DNA of 19,742 bases from Thioalkalivibrio sp. (GCA_007119005.1 SKQM01000195.1:1-19742); one strand, 5' to 3'. Numbered from the stretch's first letter, positions 7,331 to 16,135 are shown. The notes: generated from the letters alone by a model not told the origin. A program made the numbers and translations.

Positions 7331-8134
7331 ATGGAAACCGCAGCCAGTGTGCGCCCGCCAGCCGTGGCCGGCCTGTTCTACCCGGACGATCCCGCAATAC
7401 TGCAAAGCCAGGTCCGGAGCCTGATGGCGGGGGCGGCCCCTCGGATCCGGCCGGGCACGCTGCCGAAGGCGCTGGTCGCGCCGCACGCGGGATTCCCCTA
7501 TTCCGGTCCCGTGGCCGCCTCGGCGTACGCCGCACTCGGAGACGGTGCCGAACGCATCCGCCGGGTGGTCCTGATGGGCCCCTCGCACCGCGTACCGTTC
7601 AGCGGGATCGCCACGACCTCGGCCAGCGCCTACCGCACCCCGCTAGGTCTGGTTTCAGTCGACCACGCTGCCTACGGGCTGATTGCTGATCTTCCCGGCG
7701 TGGTGGCGCTGGACGAGGCGCACCGGCCCGAACACAGCCTCGAGGTCCACCTCCCCTTCCTGCAGATCCTGCTGCACGACTTCGCGCTGGTACCCCTCGT
7801 CGTTGGCGATGCCGGCCCCGAAACCGTTGCCGCAGTGCTGGACCGGCTCTGGGGCGGAGGCGAGACCCTGATCGTGGTCAGTTCCGATCTCTCCCATTAT
7901 CACGACTACGCCACCGCGCAGATGCTCGATGCCGAAACCTGCGATGCCATCGAGTGCTGCGAAGAGACCGTGCTCGGTCCGTACCGTGCATGCGGCCACC
8001 AACCGCTGGCGGGCCTGCTCCGGATTGCGCGCGAGCGCGGACTCCGGCCGGTCACGCTGGACCTGCGCAACTCGGGCGATACCGCTGGCCCCCGCCGGGA
8101 AGTGGTCGGCTATGGCGCCTGGGCCTTCCAGTGA
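7331..8134 (+). CDS. amrB: AmmeMemoRadiSam system protein B (Memo-like)
   Basis: A 267-residue Memo-family protein, distantly related in fold to extradiol dioxygenases. The candidate metal ligands known from human MEMO1 are conserved: His52 in VAPHAGFPYSG, His86 in MGPSHRV and Cys221 in ACGHQP. HRPEHSLEVHLPFLQ (131-145) and SSDLSHYHDY (184-193) complete the family pattern. The biochemical role in bacteria is unknown; genomically it accompanies AmrA and AmrS, as here. The start at 7331 is chosen because AGAGGAG (7316-7322) lies at the right distance and because PPAVAGLFYP follows at the usual position. The 3' end overlaps amrA by 23 bp. Confidence 0.93.
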   Translation: METAASVRPPAVAGLFYPDDPAILQSQVRSLMAGAAPRIRPGTLPKALVAPHAGFPYSGPVAASAYAALGDGAERIRRVVLMGPSHRVPFSGIATTSASAYRTPLGLVSVDHAAYGLIADLPGVVALDEAHRPEHSLEVHLPFLQILLHDFALVPLVVGDAGPETVAAVLDRLWGGGETLIVVSSDLSHYHDYATAQMLDAETCDAIECCEETVLGPYRACGHQPLAGLLRIARERGLRPVTLDLRNSGDTAGPRREVVGYGAWAFQ

Positions 8135-8711
8135 AGTACGGGCGGACCACGTCGTGATCGCCGAAGGCCAGCGCCTGCTCGAGATCGCCGCGCTCGGCGT
8201 GCGCCACGCGGCCGAGACCCGGCCCGCACCCCTGCTCGACCTACCCAGGGAACCGACGGCCCTGCTGCGTCCCGGCGCGAGCTTCGTCACGCTGAAGCGC
8301 TCAGGACAGCTGCGCGGCTGCATCGGCACCCTGGAGCCCTCACGGCCACTGGCGGCGGACGTCGCGGAAAACGCCTACGCCGCGGCCTGCCGTGATCCCC
8401 GGTTCCCCGCGCTGCAGGTCTTCGAACTCGAAGGCCTGCATCTGTCCGTGGCGACGCTGGGTCCTCATGAGCCGATTCTCGCCAGCACCCGTGATGCATT
8501 GCTGGCCTCCCTGCGCCCCGGCATCGATGGGCTGGTGGTACGCAGCGGATCCCGACGGGCCACTTTCCTGCCCGCCGTGTGGGAACAGTTGCCAGAAGCC
8601 GGGGATTTCATCGACGCGCTTTGGCAGAAGGCACGGCTGGCCCCGGGATCCTGGCCTGAGCTACTCGAGCTGAGCCGCTACCGGGTGGATACCATCCAGA
8701 CGCGGCTCTGA
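8112..8711 (+). CDS. amrA: AmmeMemoRadiSam system protein A (AMMECR1 domain)
   Basis: A 199-residue AMMECR1-domain protein. The hallmark LRGCIGTLEP (67-76) and the downstream ENAYAAACRDPRFPAL (86-101) identify it, and the length fits the bacterial family. Function is not established; the conserved LRGCIG loop is thought to be the functional surface. The ATG at 8112 lies inside the 3' end of amrB (23-bp overlap) with GGGAAGTGG just upstream, which implies coupled translation. GTG 8154 is an alternative start that would abolish the overlap but would remove about 14 residues poorly conserved in the family. Confidence 0.9.
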   Translation: MAPGPSSEVRADHVVIAEGQRLLEIAALGVRHAAETRPAPLLDLPREPTALLRPGASFVTLKRSGQLRGCIGTLEPSRPLAADVAENAYAAACRDPRFPALQVFELEGLHLSVATLGPHEPILASTRDALLASLRPGIDGLVVRSGSRRATFLPAVWEQLPEAGDFIDALWQKARLAPGSWPELLELSRYRVDTIQTRL

Positions 8712-8807
8712 GCGGTTGTTTTCTGCCGGACGGCGCACCCGGGTCACGCGGAACGTACCCACTGTAGGCGCGACGATGAAACAGGCGAATGGTGATGGAT
8801 TGCCCGG

Positions 8808-8837
8808 CTGAACAACCCCATCAGGGGTGGGGTTCAG
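8808..8837. terminator. Strong hairpin downstream of amrBA
   Basis: CTGAAC (8808-8813) pairs with GTTCAG (8832-8837), and an inner ACCCC/GGGGT stem surrounds an ATCA loop with a few unpaired bases between. It lies 97 bases after the amrA stop. There is no T run on either strand, so it may be a rho-independent terminator of poor quality or an RNA-stabilising hairpin. Confidence 0.4.
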
Positions 8838-8860
8838 CGTTGCGGTTGGACGAGGCCTCC

Positions 8861-8890
8861 TTGACAATCCAGCGGCACCCCTCCTTTCAA
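8861..8890 (+). promoter_or_regulatory. Weak promoter candidate for the lipoprotein gene
   Basis: A perfect -35 hexamer TTGACA (8861-8866) lies 50 bases before the lipoprotein start. The best -10 at normal spacing is only TTTCAA (8885-8890), so the call rests mainly on the -35 box and position. Confidence 0.3.
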
Positions 8891-8915
8891 AAAGATATGC
8901 GCGAGGCGCCCCCGC

Positions 8916-9551
8916 ATGATTCGCATGAAAAGCAGCCTGTTACTTGTCCCCCTGTTCACATTCACCCTGATCGCCTGCGCGCCCGAGGACTCGGCACAGA
9001 ACACCGCTCCGGCGCCCGCCGCCCCCGCACCGCAGGTCACGACCCAGATGGTGCCTGCACCGGCCGAGTCCGGAACGGACTCCGTCGCGGGGCTGGTGTG
9101 GACGGTTCCCTCTGTCTGGGAAAAGCAGGCGCAGAGGCCAATGCGCGCCGCCACCTATGGTACGCCGCCGGCAGAGGGTGACAGTGAATCTGGCGAGGTA
9201 GCGGTGTTCTATTTCGGGCCGCAGGAGGGCGGAACCGTGGATGCCAACGTCAACCGCTGGTTCAACCAGTTCGACCAGGAGGACGGCCGGCCGACCAGTG
9301 AAGTCGCCGAACTCGAGACCATCGAGGTGGATGGAATGCGAGTGACCCTGGTCCGCACCAGTGGGACCTACAACGCGGCGGCCGGCCCCATGGCGCCGCG
9401 GGCCGACCTGCGCCCCGGTTATCGCTTGATCGGCGCGATCGCAGAAGGCCCTGAGGGCGCGGTGTTCTTCAAGTTCACTGGTCCCGATCGCGCGGTTCTC
9501 GAGCAGGAGGCGAATTTCGGGCTGCTGGTGGACTCGATCCGGCGCAACTGA
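8916..9551 (+). CDS. Predicted lipoprotein of unknown function
   Basis: A 211-residue protein with a type II signal peptide: MKSS basic start, hydrophobic core, lipobox LIAC with the modified Cys at residue 21. A low-complexity Ala/Pro linker (about 25-50) leads to a globular domain (about 57-211) of alternating strands and short helices, with GLVWTVPSVW, FNQFDQEDGRP and VDGMRVTLVRTSGTY. I do not recognise a characterised family. The acidic residue after the lipobox is Ala21+1-Pro-Glu-Asp, where a +3 Glu and +4 Asp give no clear inner-membrane retention signal, so outer-membrane sorting is the default guess. ATG 8916 and ATG 8925 are both possible starts. It is separated from the next operon by a 150-bp gap with its own promoter, so it is probably monocistronic. 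Confidence 0.85.
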   Translation: MIRMKSSLLLVPLFTFTLIACAPEDSAQNTAPAPAAPAPQVTTQMVPAPAESGTDSVAGLVWTVPSVWEKQAQRPMRAATYGTPPAEGDSESGEVAVFYFGPQEGGTVDANVNRWFNQFDQEDGRPTSEVAELETIEVDGMRVTLVRTSGTYNAAAGPMAPRADLRPGYRLIGAIAEGPEGAVFFKFTGPDRAVLEQEANFGLLVDSIRRN

Positions 9552-9594
9552 TATAGGGCGCCTAACCCCTCGGGCGCGATGCGAAGCCGGTCAA

Positions 9595-9623
9595 TTGACG
9601 TACCGATCGTAGGGGGATAATTT
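9595..9623 (+). promoter_or_regulatory. Sigma-70-type promoter of the multihaem cytochrome operon
   Basis: TTGACG (9595-9600), a 17-base spacer and TAATTT (9618-9623) give a near-consensus promoter about 78 bases before the cytochrome start at 9702. It is the best promoter match I found in the window. Confidence 0.6.
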
Positions 9624-9701
9624 GCGTTGAGGGGGTCCTGACGGGGTCTGGTCCAGCGTCAGCATGCCCCCTGGACTTCCTGGTCCCGGAAACGCATCCA
9701 C

Positions 9702-12599
9702 ATGGCCGGCAGCAGAAACCCGACAGGCGGCGCACCCAAAACGGGCACGCAGCGACGCAAGCCACCCGTGGTCGGAGGCGTACTGCGTCCACTACTGGCG
9801 CTGCTGCTCCTGCTGTTCACGCTGTTGGCGGTCAACTCGCTGTACCTCGGGGGCGTGACCCTTGCGGAGGCGGTATCCGGGCAAAGCCTGCAGGGTTACG
9901 TCTACCTGGTGATGGTGCTGGCTCACCTCGCGCTCGGGCTGCTGCTGATCCCTGCCTTTGTGCTCTTCGTGGCGGGGCATCTGCGCCACGCCCGGCATCG
10001 GCGCAATCGCTACGCGATCGGTGCCGGCATTGCACTGGCCGTGTCCGGGATCCTGCTGGTGGTCTCGGGACTGATGCTCGTGCGCTTCGACTTTCTCGCG
10101 GTCCACCATCCCGCCGCGCGCAACATTTTCTACTGGGTGCACGTCGCCACCCCGCTGGCCGCGATCTGGCTGTTCCTGCTGCATCGCCTCGCGGGCCCGC
10201 CCCTGCGCTGGCGGCACGCCCCGCGCTGGGCCCTGCTGGTGGTGTTCGCCGGAGGCGGCATGGCTGGCCTGCATCTGTACCATGCTCCGGAAACGGGTGC
10301 GGCCGTGACGGCCACGTTCGAACCGGCACTGACCCGCGTCACCCTTTCGAGCGGAGAGACGATCCTGCCGGCCGAACGGCTGATGCGGGACGCTTTCTGC
10401 GCCGACTGTCATGCCGACATCGCGGAGCAGCACGCGGCGAGCATGCACCGGCTCAGCTCCTTCAACAACCCGGTCTATCGGTTCAGCGTGGAGGAGACGC
10501 GAGCGGTGGCACTTGCGCGCGACGGCGACGTTCAGGCCGCACGTTTCTGTGCCGGATGCCACGACCCGCTCCCCCTTTACTCCGGCGCCTTCGACCGTCC
10601 GGATTACGACCCCGATTCCGACCCGGCCGCCGACGCCGGGATCACCTGCCTGGTCTGCCACGCAATCACCGAGGTCAACAGTCCCAGAGGCAACGCGGAT
10701 TTCACGCTCGTGGACCCGCCGCGCTACCCCTTCGAAGACAGTCCGAATGCACGCCTCGCGGCCATCGGCCGACAGCTGATCCGGGCCAAACCCGCGTATC
10801 ACAAGCGCACGCTGCTGCAGCCGCTGCACCAGAGTCCCGAGTTCTGCAGCACCTGCCACAAGGTGGGACTGCCCGGAGAATTGAATCACTACCGCTGGCT
10901 GCGCGGACAGGACCACTACGGGACCTTCCTCGCCAGCGGGGTCTCCGGGCATCGCGTGGACGCGTTCTACTACCCGGAGCGGGCGGAGACGGGCTGCAAC
11001 AACTGTCACATGCCGTTCGTGCCGTCACGGGACCCGGCCGCGAGGCTCTTTCCCGGCAGGGGCGTTGGCGTTCACGACCACCGGTTCGCAGCAGCGAACA
11101 CGGCGATCCCCTGGATGCTGGACATGGACGCCTCGGAGGTGGAGATCCGGCGTCGTTTCCTCGAAAACGGGGTCGTCCGCGTCGACCTGTTCGGGGTCAA
11201 GGAGGACGGCCGCATCGACGGCGCGCTGCTCGCGCCCCTGCGGCCGGAGCTGCCCGTCCTCGAACCCGGGCGGGAATACCTGCTGGAGACGGTGCTGCGC
11301 ACCACGGGGATCGGGCATCCGCTGACGCAGGGCACCACCGACTCCAATGAACTGTGGCTGGACGTGACCATCCGGGACGGCGATCGCGTGATCGGGCGCA
11401 GTGGTGCACTGGATCCCGAAGGCGATGTCGACCCCTGGGCCCACTTCGTGAATGCCTACGTGCTCGACCGCCACGGCAACCGGATCGATCGGCGCAACGT
11501 CCAGGACATCTTCGTCGCGTTGTACGACCATCAGATCCCTCCCGGTTCGGCAGCGCTGGTGCAGTACCGGTTCACGGTACCGGAGGACGCCCACGGACCG
11601 CTGGCCATCGATGCTGCGCTACGCTACCGGAAATTCGATACCCGGATCCTGCGGCACGTGCTGGGCGCATCCTTTACCCGCAACGATCTCCCGATCACCA
11701 CGATGGCGACCGACCGACTGGAACTCCCGCTGGCCGGCGGACCCGACGTCCCCGTGCAGGACCAGGGACTGCCCCTTTGGGAGCGCTGGAACGACTACGG
11801 GATCGGCCTGCTGCGGACGGGCGATCGCGACACCGGCCGCGGCCAGCTGCGCCAGGCGGAGGCGGCCTTCCTCGAGGTCGAGGCACTGGGGCGCCCGGAC
11901 GGACCGCTCAACCTCGCGCGGGTGTACTTTCGCGAGGGCCGGCTCGATGATGCGGCCGAGGCGCTGGCCCGGGCACACGAGACCGGCGCCCCGCCCTGGA
12001 CGCTCGCCTGGTATGCGGCGCTGGTCGATCGGGAATACGGGCGGCTTGCCGCGGCCTCGGAACGGCTGGAGAACCTGATGGAGACGCGCTTCCAGGAGGC
12101 GCGCGACCGCGGTTTCGATTTCTCCCGGGACCTCCGGGTGCCGCATCTGCTCGGCCGGACGCTGTTCGAACAGGCCCGGGCGGCCCGCGGCGAGGCAGGG
12201 AGAGCCGAGCGTGAGGCCCTGCTGCGACGCGCGGTCGATGCTCTGGAGTTGGCGCTGGCCATCGACCCCGAGGCGGCGGCGGTCCACCATACGTTTGCAC
12301 AGGTGCGCGAACTGCAGGGCGATCGCGGGGCTGCGGCGCAGCATCGTGCCGCTCACGAACGCTATCGGATTGATGACCTCGCGGTGGCCACGGCAGTGGC
12401 CCGGCACCGGGCGGCCAACCCTCCCGCCAACCATGCGGCGGAAGCGGTCACCCTGTACGATCTGCGACCCCGATCGGGCACCGGGCCGGCGATACCGTCG
12501 GATGCCGCCGGTTTTGCCGGAAGTCCTTTTCCGGACTCCGCAGAGACCGCCATCGCGGCTGATGGGCACCACGAAAGCCAGGAGGCCTTGCAACCATGA
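9702..12599 (+). CDS. Membrane-anchored pentahaem cytochrome c with C-terminal TPR domain
   Basis: A 965-residue protein with four parts. (1) About five N-terminal membrane helices (roughly 27-49, 66-92, 106-128, 140-163, 174-193) with in-helix histidines (His75, His147, His161) that could bind haem b. (2) A periplasmic region with five CXXCH haem sites at 233-237, 283-287, 316-320, 382-386 and 432-436, similar in layout to the cytochrome c554-type multihaem family. (3) A beta-rich segment (about 475-655) with GIGHPLTQGTTDSNELWLDV, typical of multihaem cytochromes. (4) TPR-like helices (about 694-895) and a disordered tail. A role in passing electrons between the quinone pool and a periplasmic partner is inferred; substrate unknown. 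The start ATG 9702 lacks a strong ribosome site. Its stop overlaps the next start (ATGA). Confidence 0.9.
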   Translation: MAGSRNPTGGAPKTGTQRRKPPVVGGVLRPLLALLLLLFTLLAVNSLYLGGVTLAEAVSGQSLQGYVYLVMVLAHLALGLLLIPAFVLFVAGHLRHARHRRNRYAIGAGIALAVSGILLVVSGLMLVRFDFLAVHHPAARNIFYWVHVATPLAAIWLFLLHRLAGPPLRWRHAPRWALLVVFAGGGMAGLHLYHAPETGAAVTATFEPALTRVTLSSGETILPAERLMRDAFCADCHADIAEQHAASMHRLSSFNNPVYRFSVEETRAVALARDGDVQAARFCAGCHDPLPLYSGAFDRPDYDPDSDPAADAGITCLVCHAITEVNSPRGNADFTLVDPPRYPFEDSPNARLAAIGRQLIRAKPAYHKRTLLQPLHQSPEFCSTCHKVGLPGELNHYRWLRGQDHYGTFLASGVSGHRVDAFYYPERAETGCNNCHMPFVPSRDPAARLFPGRGVGVHDHRFAAANTAIPWMLDMDASEVEIRRRFLENGVVRVDLFGVKEDGRIDGALLAPLRPELPVLEPGREYLLETVLRTTGIGHPLTQGTTDSNELWLDVTIRDGDRVIGRSGALDPEGDVDPWAHFVNAYVLDRHGNRIDRRNVQDIFVALYDHQIPPGSAALVQYRFTVPEDAHGPLAIDAALRYRKFDTRILRHVLGASFTRNDLPITTMATDRLELPLAGGPDVPVQDQGLPLWERWNDYGIGLLRTGDRDTGRGQLRQAEAAFLEVEALGRPDGPLNLARVYFREGRLDDAAEALARAHETGAPPWTLAWYAALVDREYGRLAAASERLENLMETRFQEARDRGFDFSRDLRVPHLLGRTLFEQARAARGEAGRAEREALLRRAVDALELALAIDPEAAAVHHTFAQVRELQGDRGAAAQHRAAHERYRIDDLAVATAVARHRAANPPANHAAEAVTLYDLRPRSGTGPAIPSDAAGFAGSPFPDSAETAIAADGHHESQEALQP

Positions 12600-14446
12600 A
12601 GGACCCTAAACCCGATTCGGACAGGCTGAGCGAATTCGGTGCCGACGCCCGGGTCGCCCGCATCTTCCGTCGATCCGCGATCGCGGCAGGGGTCCTCACC
12701 GTGGTCGTGGCCGCGGGACTCCTGATCGGGTGGTGGCTGGGGCGCGATGCGCCGGACGCGGTGGACGAGGTCGCCGTGTTCTCGCCGGCGCCACTGCTGC
12801 AACCCGGTCCGGAGACCGCCCCGACGCTGCGCTTCACGGACGTGACCGCTGCGGCGGGCATCGACTTCGTTCACGTGAACGGCGCCTATGGCGAGCGTCT
12901 GCTCCCGGAGACCATCGGTTCCGGCGTCGCGGTCTTCGACTACAACAACAACGGACACCAGGACATCCTGCTGGTGAACTCGAGCCATTGGCCGGGTCAC
13001 GAGGGGGGCGAGCGTCCGCGGCTGGCGCTGTACCGGAACGACGGTACCGGTCACTTCACCGATGTGACCGAGGAAGCCGGCCTCGACATCGACCTCTACG
13101 GCATGGGCGTGGCCGTGGGCGACTACGACAACGATGGCTGGGTCGACGTGTTCATTACCGCCGTTGGCACGAACCGTCTGTTCCGCAACAAGGAGGGCCG
13201 GTTCCGGGAGGTCACCGACGAGGCCGGGGTCGGCGGGCTGGAACGCGACTGGTCCACCGCGGCCGCCTTCTTCGATTCGAACAACAACGGCCTGCTGGAC
13301 CTCTACGTCGGCAACTACGTGGAGTGGTCGCCGGAGATCGATCTCGAGATCGACTTCCGCCTGACCGGACTCGGCCGCGCCTACGGCGCGCCGAACCACT
13401 TCAATGGGGTCCATGGGTACCTGTACCGCAACAACGGTGACGGGACCTTCACCGACGTTTCCGCCGTGGCCGGCATACGGGTGGTCGAGCCCGCAACGGG
13501 TCGCGCGGTCGGCAAGGCCCTGGGCGTGGTGCTGGTCGACTACGACAATGACGGCTGGATGGACCTCGTGGTCGCCAACGACACCGTGCGCAACTTCCTG
13601 TTCCGCAACCGCGGTGACGGCACTTTCGAGGAGATCGGCGCGCTGGAGGGTGTGGCCTTCGATCGCGACGGACGGGCCACCGGAGCGATGGGCATCGACG
13701 CCGCGTGGTTCCGCAATGACGAGGACATCGGCATCGCGATCGGCAACTTCGCCAACGAGCCCAGTTCGCTTTACGTGACGGCAGACGGACAACCACCCTT
13801 CGCCGACGAAGCGATGATCGAGGGCATCGCCGGGCCGACCCGGCTGGCGCTGACGTTCGGGGTGCTGTTCCTCGACGTCGATCTGAACGGGCGCCTCGAT
13901 CTGATCCAGGCGAACGGCCACCTCGAACACGAGATCAACACCGTGCACCCAAGCCAGCACTACGAGCAGCCCGGACAGCTGTTCTGGAACTGCGGCGAGG
14001 ACTGCCCCACCCGGTTCACCGAAATCCGGAATCCCGGCGACCTCGCGGTGCCGATGGTCGGACGCGGAATGGCTTACGGCGACTTCGACGGGGACGGTGA
14101 CCTCGATCTGATCGTGACCCAGAACGGCCGCGCCGCCGTGCTGCTCCGGAACGACCAGGAACACGGCCACAACTGGCTGCGGGTTCGCCTGGTCGGCACG
14201 CAGTCGAACCGCGACGCGATCGGTGCCGAGGTCCGGCTCCGTGCCGGAGGCGTGACCCAGCGACGCCTCGTATCCCCCACGCGCAGCTACCTCGCACAGG
14301 TCGAACTGCCGGTGACATTCGGCCTGGGCCTGCTCACCGCCTCGGACGTGGAAAGCCTCGAGATCCGCTGGCCCAGCGGAGTGATCCAGCAGGTGCCGGT
14401 GGACGCGACCAACCAGCTGCTCACCGTCGAGGAACCCGCGCCGTGA
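12596..14446 (+). CDS. CRTAC1-type FG-GAP/VCBS repeat protein with ASPIC/UnbV domain, membrane-anchored
   Basis: A 616-residue protein. A single N-terminal membrane helix (about 27-49, after a basic segment) probably anchors it facing the periplasm. The body is a beta-propeller-like FG-GAP array with at least six calcium-loop-like motifs: DYNNNGHQD (115), DYDNDGWVD (176), DSNNNGLLD (227), DYDNDGWMD (315), DVDLNGRLD (427) and DFDGDGDLD (496). An ASPIC/UnbV domain follows (about 526-612), with NWLRVRLVG and LEIRWPSG. CRTAC1 proteins are extracytoplasmic, but their bacterial role is largely unknown; interaction or structural scaffolding is inferred. AGGAGG (12580-12585) supports ATG 12596, which overlaps the cytochrome stop by 4 bp. 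The stop overlaps the next gene by 4 bp (GTGA). Confidence 0.92.
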   Translation: MKDPKPDSDRLSEFGADARVARIFRRSAIAAGVLTVVVAAGLLIGWWLGRDAPDAVDEVAVFSPAPLLQPGPETAPTLRFTDVTAAAGIDFVHVNGAYGERLLPETIGSGVAVFDYNNNGHQDILLVNSSHWPGHEGGERPRLALYRNDGTGHFTDVTEEAGLDIDLYGMGVAVGDYDNDGWVDVFITAVGTNRLFRNKEGRFREVTDEAGVGGLERDWSTAAAFFDSNNNGLLDLYVGNYVEWSPEIDLEIDFRLTGLGRAYGAPNHFNGVHGYLYRNNGDGTFTDVSAVAGIRVVEPATGRAVGKALGVVLVDYDNDGWMDLVVANDTVRNFLFRNRGDGTFEEIGALEGVAFDRDGRATGAMGIDAAWFRNDEDIGIAIGNFANEPSSLYVTADGQPPFADEAMIEGIAGPTRLALTFGVLFLDVDLNGRLDLIQANGHLEHEINTVHPSQHYEQPGQLFWNCGEDCPTRFTEIRNPGDLAVPMVGRGMAYGDFDGDGDLDLIVTQNGRAAVLLRNDQEHGHNWLRVRLVGTQSNRDAIGAEVRLRAGGVTQRRLVSPTRSYLAQVELPVTFGLGLLTASDVESLEIRWPSGVIQQVPVDATNQLLTVEEPAP

Positions 14447-16131
14447 CCTCCCGTCTGCTGTCAGCGCCCCTGCTCTTCCTGTTGTTCGGCCTGATCCTGG
14501 GAACCACCGGCTCGGTGCACGCTGGAGGCGATCCCCTGCTGGTGCCGCCGACGGCCCCACCCGGGCTCGTGGCGGTTCCGGATCTGGACCTGTCCGGAGC
14601 GGAACCGCGGGCCCGCGAGGCGATCGAGGCCGCACGACATGCCGTGCGCGAACGGGCGGCCGACCCCGACGCCGACCCCGCCGATCTCGCAGAGGCCTAC
14701 GGCCGGCTGGGCGGGATGTACCACGTCCACGAAATTCCGGCCGGCGCGGCGACCGCCTACCGGAACGCACGGACGCTGGATCCCGAACACTTCCGTTGGG
14801 CATATCTGGACGGCTGGCTCGCCCAGGGGGTAGGCCGCCTCGAAGATGCGCTCGCCGCATACCAGGTCGCCCGGGCCATCGATCCGGACTACCGCCCGCT
14901 CGACCTGCGCGAAGGCGAGGTCCTGGCGGAACTGAACCGGCCCGCGGATGCCCGGAAGCACCTCGAGGCTGCGCTGGAGGAGCCCGGTCTGGAGGCAGCC
15001 GCCGCGTTCCGCCTGGGTCAGCTCTCGCTCCAGCGCCGGGACTTCAGCGCCGCCGAGGCCTGGCTACGGCGATCGCTGCAGGCCGACCCGGAGGCCGACA
15101 TGGTCTACGGGCCCCTGGCGCAGGCACTGCGGAGTCAGGGCGACATCGATGCGGCCCGCGAGTCACTGGACCGCCGCGGGGATCGCGCTCCCGTGGTGAA
15201 GGACCCGATGGTCCGTGACCTCGAGGATCTGGACACTGGCGCACGCCGGCATTTCCTGCAGGGCCTGCTTGCGGTGCGCGACAATCGCTTTCAGGCCGGT
15301 GCCGACGCCTTCGCCCGGGGCATTGCGGAAAACCCGGACAACATCGCTGCCCGGATCAGCCTGGCACGGGCGCTGTTTCTCGCGGGAGACCCCGAGGCGG
15401 CCCGGGAGCAGCTCGCGAAGGTACTGGAGCGGGAGCCGCAGAACCCCTTGGCCATCTTCCTGCAAGCCGTTCTGCATGACGCCGATGGCAACACGCAGCG
15501 GGCGCGCGAGGGCTACGAATCGGTGCTGGCGCTGCAGCCGGGGCATCCCGGCGCGTCCCACCACCTCGGCATGCTCGCCTTCAGGCAGGGGGAATGGGTC
15601 GAAGCCGCCGGACTTCTTGCCCAGGTGGGCGAGGCGATACCCGACAACGTGCTGGCACGGGTCCTCGCGATCGTGGCCAAGGGCGGTGCCCATGGCGAAG
15701 CTGCGGAACTGGTAGGGGGACTCGAAGCGATCATCGACGGCCACCCGCAGCATCCGATGCCGCGCTATGCGCTGAGCCGTTTGTTCAGTGCAGCCGACGA
15801 TCCGCGGATCCGCGATGCACCCCGCGGGCTGGAGCTGGCCGAGATGCTGGTTCTGCAGGGCCCAATCCCTCCGGTCTACGAAGCCCTCGCGCTTGCACGG
15901 ATGGCAGGTGGCGACCTGCAGGGTGCCCGGGCCGCACTGGACCAGGCGGCGACTGCCTACCGCCGCAGCGGTGCGCGGTTTCTGCTGGCGCGAATCGAGC
16001 AGCAGCGCAGCCGCATCGATGCAGGCCGCCTGCCGGCCGAAGCCTGGCCCGAGGACGATCCTGTACTGACGGCTCCCCCAGCCGAGCCTCGGGGCGTGTT
16101 CCAGGAATACCCGACACCCCGCCCGTTCTAA
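14443..16131 (+). CDS. Secreted TPR-repeat protein, third gene of the cytochrome operon
   Basis: A 562-residue protein with a signal peptide (hydrophobic 6-22, cleavage near VHA at residue 26). The remainder is alpha-helical TPR repeats, recognisable for example in AEAYGRLGGMYHVHEIPAGA, LEDALAAYQVARAIDPDYRP, AAAFRLGQLSLQRRDFSAAE, AREQLAKVLEREPQNPLA and AREGYESVLALQPGHPGASH. It is expected in the periplasm as a protein-binding scaffold, and its likely partners are the two membrane proteins encoded just upstream. It starts with GTG overlapping the previous stop (14443-14446). The C terminus is Pro-rich (PPAEPRGVFQEYPTPRPF). No enzymatic motif was seen. It faces the sulfur-globule-like gene across a terminator. 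Confidence 0.9.
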   Translation: MTSRLLSAPLLFLLFGLILGTTGSVHAGGDPLLVPPTAPPGLVAVPDLDLSGAEPRAREAIEAARHAVRERAADPDADPADLAEAYGRLGGMYHVHEIPAGAATAYRNARTLDPEHFRWAYLDGWLAQGVGRLEDALAAYQVARAIDPDYRPLDLREGEVLAELNRPADARKHLEAALEEPGLEAAAAFRLGQLSLQRRDFSAAEAWLRRSLQADPEADMVYGPLAQALRSQGDIDAARESLDRRGDRAPVVKDPMVRDLEDLDTGARRHFLQGLLAVRDNRFQAGADAFARGIAENPDNIAARISLARALFLAGDPEAAREQLAKVLEREPQNPLAIFLQAVLHDADGNTQRAREGYESVLALQPGHPGASHHLGMLAFRQGEWVEAAGLLAQVGEAIPDNVLARVLAIVAKGGAHGEAAELVGGLEAIIDGHPQHPMPRYALSRLFSAADDPRIRDAPRGLELAEMLVLQGPIPPVYEALALARMAGGDLQGARAALDQAATAYRRSGARFLLARIEQQRSRIDAGRLPAEAWPEDDPVLTAPPAEPRGVFQEYPTPRPF

Positions 16132-16135
16132 GGCC

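Noticed and set aside
12362..14860. Long open frame on the minus strand (832 codons) across the CRTAC1 gene
   Set aside because: It is a high-GC antisense shadow: composition is Val/His/Asp/Arg-rich with no domain, and the opposite strand has clear FG-GAP and ASPIC/UnbV motifs.
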